Part shown: positions 6,171 to 8,379 of the stretch, piece by piece
Layout: each line of letters begins with the position of its first letter
Numbering within the stretch: position 1 is the stretch's first letter
Assembly (NCBI GenBank): GCA_964539115.1
Contig: CAZIHY010000090.1
Coordinates: 1 to 8,379, forward strand
Direction: 5' to 3'
From: CAKSXP01 sp964539115
Lineage (GTDB): Bacteria; Bacillota; Clostridia; Oscillospirales; Oscillospiraceae
DNA: 8,379 nt
Translations under genes and position numbers: made by a program
The notes under the pieces: model-generated
Databases searched by the model: none
What the model was told of the DNA's origin: nothing
The model's input: the letters and a program-made list of their open reading frames with translations, nothing else

Positions 6171-7183
6171 TTGCTCTCCTCCTCTGTTTCTGCATCCGCC
6201 TCAAGCACGGCCTTCTTGGGCTGTTTATTGCTTGGAACATACTCTTTTTTCTTGTTTTCCACAAGCTTTATGAAGGCTTCCTCGAGCGTCAGATCCATGC
6301 TCTTGAGCTGTAGAATGGGATAGCCGGCCTTTGCAAGCGCCGAGAACATCGTTTTTCGGACGTCGATATTCGTGCGCGACTCAACTATGTAGTCATACGC
6401 GCCCTCCTCGGCCTTTACGGTAGGTTCACAATAGGTGACGCCCTCCACGTTGCGCAGAAGACGCTTTACGCTATCTACAGGCCCCGCAACGCGTACCGTC
6501 AGCTTGTTATGCCCTGTTATAATTCCGGAGAGATTGGAGGGGCTGTCGTCCGCGACGAGCTTGCCTTCGTTTATAACCAGCACTCTCTCGCAGATCGCTT
6601 CAACCTCCTGCAGTATATGAGTCGACAGGATGATCGTCCTGTCTTTTCCAAGGTCCTTTATAACATTTCGTATCTCAATGATCTGCTTAGGGTCAAGACC
6701 TACAGTGGGCTCGTCCAAAATCAGAACTTCCGGATTTCCGATCATCGCCTGTGCAATACCAACGCGCTGTTTGTAGCCTTTCGACAGGTTGCGGCAGAGC
6801 CTGTTCCTGTGGTTCTGCAGTCCGAGAGATTCTGTTATTTCCTCAAGATGCTGCCTGCGCGGTAGGTTTTTGACAGCCTTCAGGTCGTAAATGAAGTTCA
6901 GATATTCATTGACCGTCATGTCCAAATACAGCGGCGGCTGCTCCGGAAGATAGCCAATATGCTTCTTCGCCTCAAATGGGTTTTCAAGAATATCAATGCC
7001 CGCAATACGGACCGCGCCTGAGTTAGCCGACAGGTACCCGGTTATAATATTCATGGTGGTTGATTTTCCTGCTCCGTTGGGACCCAAGAATCCAACGATT
7101 TCGCCGTCGTTGATGGTAAATGACAGCCTGTCAATACCTCTCTTGTTTCCGTAGGTCTTCGTCAGGCTCGATACTTCGATCAT
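6167..7183 (-). CDS. ABC transporter ATP-binding protein (GldA-like)
   Basis: This 338-residue cytoplasmic ATPase powers the permease encoded next to it. It has Walker A GPNGAGKST (34-42), the Q-loop region LPEQPP (79-84), signature LSKGYKQR (133-140), Walker B VLILDEPT (153-160) with catalytic Glu158, the D-loop, and H-loop His189 in STHILQE. All key residues are intact. After the nucleotide-binding domain there is a C-terminal region of about 110 residues, seen in ABC-2 ATPases of the GldA/CcmA group, ending in a charged tail (KKEYVPSNKQPKKA then an acidic run). The ATG at 7183 has AGGAGG (7199-7194) 10 nt upstream. It is the first gene of the four-gene operon, behind the promoter at 7272-7300 and a leader hairpin. 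The similar DrrA-type drug exporters are an alternative label, but the gldG-like neighbour favours this one. Confidence 0.92.
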   Translation of the reverse strand: MIEVSSLTKTYGNKRGIDRLSFTINDGEIVGFLGPNGAGKSTTMNIITGYLSANSGAVRIAGIDILENPFEAKKHIGYLPEQPPLYLDMTVNEYLNFIYDLKAVKNLPRRQHLEEITESLGLQNHRNRLCRNLSKGYKQRVGIAQAMIGNPEVLILDEPTVGLDPKQIIEIRNVIKDLGKDRTIILSTHILQEVEAICERVLVINEGKLVADDSPSNLSGIITGHNKLTVRVAGPVDSVKRLLRNVEGVTYCEPTVKAEEGAYDYIVESRTNIDVRKTMFSALAKAGYPILQLKSMDLTLEEAFIKLVENKKKEYVPSNKQPKKAVLEADAETEEESK

Positions 7184-7222
7184 CCCGATGTTTCCTCCTA
7201 AGCTCGAATTCGCTGTGAGTCT

Positions 7223-7265
7223 TCTGATATATTACAGCGGCAAATGTCGCAAAGCCGCTATCAGA
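7223..7265 (-). promoter_or_regulatory. Hairpin at the 5' end of the Gld-like operon leader
   Basis: On the minus strand TCTGAT and AGCGGC (7265-7254) pair with GCCGCT (7241-7236) and ATCAGA (7228-7223). This gives a 12-bp stem with a 12-nt loop and a 7-nt bulge on the 3' side. The element begins where the promoter predicts the transcript to start (about 7265), 40 nt before the ATPase start codon. It could protect the mRNA 5' end or bind a regulator. No U-tract follows, so it is not a terminator. I do not recognise it as a known riboswitch. Confidence 0.5.
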
Positions 7266-7271
7266 TAATGA

Positions 7272-7300
7272 ATTATAGCATCATTTCCGTCAATCTGCAA
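7272..7300 (-). promoter_or_regulatory. Extended -10 promoter of the Gld-like operon
   Basis: On the minus strand, TTGCAG (7300-7295), a 17-bp spacer and TATAAT (7277-7272) form a good sigma-A promoter. TGC directly before TATAAT makes it an extended -10. The predicted start near 7265 gives a leader of about 80 nt before the ATPase ATG. Confidence 0.75.
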
Positions 7301-7324
7301 TAATTGTTTTTAAATTCAAGTCAT

Positions 7325-7368
7325 TTTATCGGTATTTTTGATAAATTGCACTATAACATTATTGTGCA
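7325..7368. repeat. AT-rich imperfect palindromes upstream of the operon promoter
   Basis: TGCAC, ATAA, TTAT and GTGCA are arranged as a 22-bp near-palindrome at 7347-7368, with one mismatched pair in each arm and an unpaired centre. Beside it TTTATC (7325-7330) is inverted as GATAAA (7340-7345). They lie about 25-70 bp above the -35 of the Gld-like operon promoter and about 90 bp beyond the acetyltransferase stop codon. Either an upstream operator or a weak mRNA 3'-end structure is possible. I see no gene between 7301 and 7453. Confidence 0.3.
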
Positions 7369-7453
7369 TTCTATGTATACCGGGCAGCATTTCCCATAAA
7401 TTTATGTAATTGTATTTATATGTCAGTATAAGTTGGAATAGGAAACCAATTAC

Positions 7454-7939
7454 TCATTGACCGTCAGCGAGGCCTTTCAAAGTATCGCCTGACAGTCTGT
7501 ACACAGTCCAGTCGTCCATGGGCTTTGCACCAAGCGAAAGATAAAACTCAATACTCGGTTTATTCCAATCAAGGCAGCTCCACTCTAGTCTGCCGCAGCC
7601 TCGCTCAACCGCTATTCCGGATAGTTTTTTCAGTATAGCTCGTCCAAAGCCCTGTCCTCTGTATTCCGGCAAAACATACAAGTCCTCCAAATATATACCC
7701 GCGCGGCCCAAGAAAGTCGAAAAATTATGGAAAAACAGTGCAAAGCCTACTTCTTTTCCATCTGCCAGGACAAAGATGACCTCCGCCCTGTTCTTTTCAA
7801 ATATCCATTCATTCAACAGTTCCTCGTCAGCGACCACCTCGTCAATCATCTTTTCATATTCGGCCAGCCTTTTAATAAATTGCAGGATAAGAGATACATC
7901 CTTCGGTTCTGCATATCTGAATGCTGTTGAATTTTCCAT
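7454..7939 (-). CDS. GNAT family N-acetyltransferase (SSAT-like)
   Basis: This 161-residue GNAT enzyme would transfer acetyl from acetyl-CoA to an amine in the cytoplasm. Motif A is clear: IYLEDLYVLPEYRGQGFGRA (82-101), with RGQGFG (94-99) as the pyrophosphate-binding turn. The following CGRLEWSCLDWNKPSIEFYL (115-134) and GAKPMDDW are typical of the branch related to eukaryotic spermidine/spermine and thialysine acetyltransferases (SSAT/SAT2), so a polyamine or amino-acid side-chain amine is a reasonable guess but unproven. The open frame extends to a TTG at 7981, but that part is translated from the tRNA terminator hairpin, so the ATG at 7939 is chosen. Its ribosome site is not ideal: AAAGGA is 13 nt away and AGGA only 2 nt. 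There is about 30 bp between the terminator and the start, so read-through from the tRNA transcript may contribute. Confidence 0.85.
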   Translation of the reverse strand: MENSTAFRYAEPKDVSLILQFIKRLAEYEKMIDEVVADEELLNEWIFEKNRAEVIFVLADGKEVGFALFFHNFSTFLGRAGIYLEDLYVLPEYRGQGFGRAILKKLSGIAVERGCGRLEWSCLDWNKPSIEFYLSLGAKPMDDWTVYRLSGDTLKGLADGQ

Positions 7940-7969
7940 ATTCCTAATATCATCCTTTCGAAAATGAAC

Positions 7970-8000
7970 AAAAACCTGCAATCATATGATTGCAGGTTTT
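7970..8000 (-). terminator. Terminator hairpin directly after tRNA-Trp
   Basis: AAAACCTGCAATC (7971-7983) and GATTGCAGGTTTT (7988-8000) form a perfect 13-bp stem with loop ATAT; the whole 30 bp is self-complementary. On the minus strand it begins at the base after the tRNA-Trp CCA and ends in TTTTTG. It is followed 30 bp later by the acetyltransferase start codon. Its symmetry lets it work on both strands. Confidence 0.85.
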
Positions 8001-8076
8001 TGGCAGGGGTTGAAGGGATCGAACCCTCGGCCTACGGTTTTGGAGACCGCCGCTCTACCAGCTGAGCTAAACCCCT
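8001..8076 (-). tRNA. tRNA-Trp (anticodon CCA)
   Basis: The 76-nt cloverleaf has acceptor AGGGGTT/AACCCCT, D stem GCTC/GAGC, anticodon stem GCGGT/ACCGT with loop CTCCAAA, and T arm GAGGG TTCGATC CCTTC with one G-U. The discriminator is G and the 3' CCA is encoded. Anticodon CCA reads UGG, giving tryptophan. It is the last gene of the tRNA cluster, with a terminator directly behind it. Confidence 0.96.
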
Positions 8077-8184
8077 AAATAACATTTTGACTTTTGAACT
8101 TCGGAAATCCCAAAAAATAAATCCGGATATACAATGGTCAGTTCCATTCAAGAACACGATTGAATAAGTAGCTTATGGAAAAGT

Positions 8185-8261
8185 TGGTGGGCCTTCAGGG
8201 ACTCGAACCCCGGACCGACCGGTTATGAGCCGGTTGCTCTAACCAACTGAGCTAAAGGCCC
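8185..8261 (-). tRNA. tRNA with anticodon CAT: tRNA-Met by anticodon, Ile2-like by sequence
   Basis: The 77-nt cloverleaf has acceptor GGGCCTT/AAGGCCC, anticodon stem ACCGG/CCGGT with loop CTCATAA, T arm CGGGG TTCGAGT CCCTG, discriminator A and encoded CCA. CAU tRNAs can be initiator Met, elongator Met or Ile2, where C34 becomes lysidine. The perfectly paired 1:72 end argues against an initiator. The C4-G69 and C5-G68 pairs and the CTCATAA loop recall Ile2 tRNAs, whereas Firmicutes elongator Met tRNAs as I know them often have TTCATAC. I favour Ile2, but an automatic call would be Met. Confidence 0.9.
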
Positions 8262-8269
8262 GAATATCG

Positions 8270-8300
8270 AAAATGCCGCCACCGTTAAGTGGCGGCATTT
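8270..8300 (-). terminator. Terminator-like hairpin between tRNA-Asn and the CAT tRNA
   Basis: AAATGCCGCCAC (8271-8282) and GTGGCGGCATTT (8289-8300) form a perfect 12-bp GC-rich stem with loop CGTTAA. On the minus strand it starts 4 nt after the tRNA-Asn CCA and ends in TTTTC. The next tRNA begins only about 9 nt later, so there is no room for a separate promoter; it may be leaky or may guide 3' processing. Confidence 0.75.
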
Positions 8301-8304
8301 CTGC

Positions 8305-8379
8305 TGGCTCCCCCTGTAGGACTCGAACCTACGACAGCGCGGTTAACAGCCGCGTGCTCTACCGACTGAGCTATCGAGG
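8305..8379 (-). tRNA. tRNA-Asn (anticodon GTT), first base outside the window, acceptor mispaired
   Basis: D stem GCTC/GAGC, anticodon stem CGCGG/CCGCG with loop CTGTTAA, T arm GTAGG TTCGAGT CCTAC, discriminator G and encoded CCA all fit tRNA-Asn. Base 1 should lie at 8380. The acceptor stem is odd: bases 2-7 read CCTCGA while 66-72 read AGGGGGA, so pairs 6:67 (G-G) and 7:66 (A-A) are mismatched and 4:69 is a U-G wobble. It may be a functional variant, a decaying copy, or a sequence or assembly error. Confidence 0.88.

Noticed and set aside
7940..7981. TTG start at 7981 for the acetyltransferase
   Set aside because: The extension begins inside the tRNA terminator hairpin and adds residues before the usual GNAT start.
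7454..8379. Integration site of a mobile element at the tRNA cluster
   Set aside because: No integrase gene and no direct repeat of a tRNA 3' end is visible in the window.

Overview
The window looks like a chromosomal stretch from a Gram-positive anaerobe of the Clostridia, perhaps Oscillospiraceae-like. This is inferred from strong AGGAGG ribosome sites, a secreted DUF1002 (YpuA-type) protein, a clostridial-type pyridoxamine kinase, sigma-A-like promoters and U-tailed intrinsic terminators. No species can be named from sequence alone. I see no CRISPR array, transposase, phage gene or rRNA.

Left part (1-1500). A hairpin repeat (20-49) lies beyond the 3' end of a small ribbon-helix-helix DNA-binding protein (106-282, minus). 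Its start region carries three perfect TATACAC heptads spaced exactly 11 bp apart, which look like its operator. Divergent from it are a TTGACA promoter and a well-positioned Shine-Dalgarno site that lead into a 20-codon ORF (403-465). Next comes a secreted DUF1002 gene (568-1449, plus) with its own promoter, which overlaps further heptad-like sites, and a strong terminator.

Middle part (1516-7300). A pyridoxamine kinase gene (minus) lies just downstream of a four-gene minus-strand operon. The operon encodes an ABC ATPase (GldA-like), an ABC-2 permease (GldF-like), a GldG-like membrane-anchored protein and a DUF4340 membrane-anchored protein. The genes overlap or nearly touch, and the operon has an extended -10 promoter at 7272-7300 followed by a leader hairpin. 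The four products most likely form one membrane complex: the ATPase drives the permease, and the two anchored proteins supply large extracytoplasmic domains. The substrate is unknown. The DUF4340 protein appears to be built from three tandem copies of one roughly 130-residue module.

Right part (7301-8379). An AT-rich intergenic stretch with imperfect palindromes is followed by a GNAT acetyltransferase of the SSAT-like type and then a minus-strand tRNA cluster: Trp(CCA), a CAU-anticodon tRNA that resembles Ile2, and Asn(GTT). The Asn gene is cut by the window edge and has a mispaired acceptor stem. Terminator-like hairpins sit directly before three minus-strand genes with little room for a new promoter, which suggests read-through or attenuation.

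Most of the window is ordinary housekeeping sequence. The points most worth checking are the heptad operator and its possible link to the DUF1002 promoter, the DUF4340 triplication, the unusual tRNA-Asn acceptor stem and the leader hairpin of the Gld-like operon.
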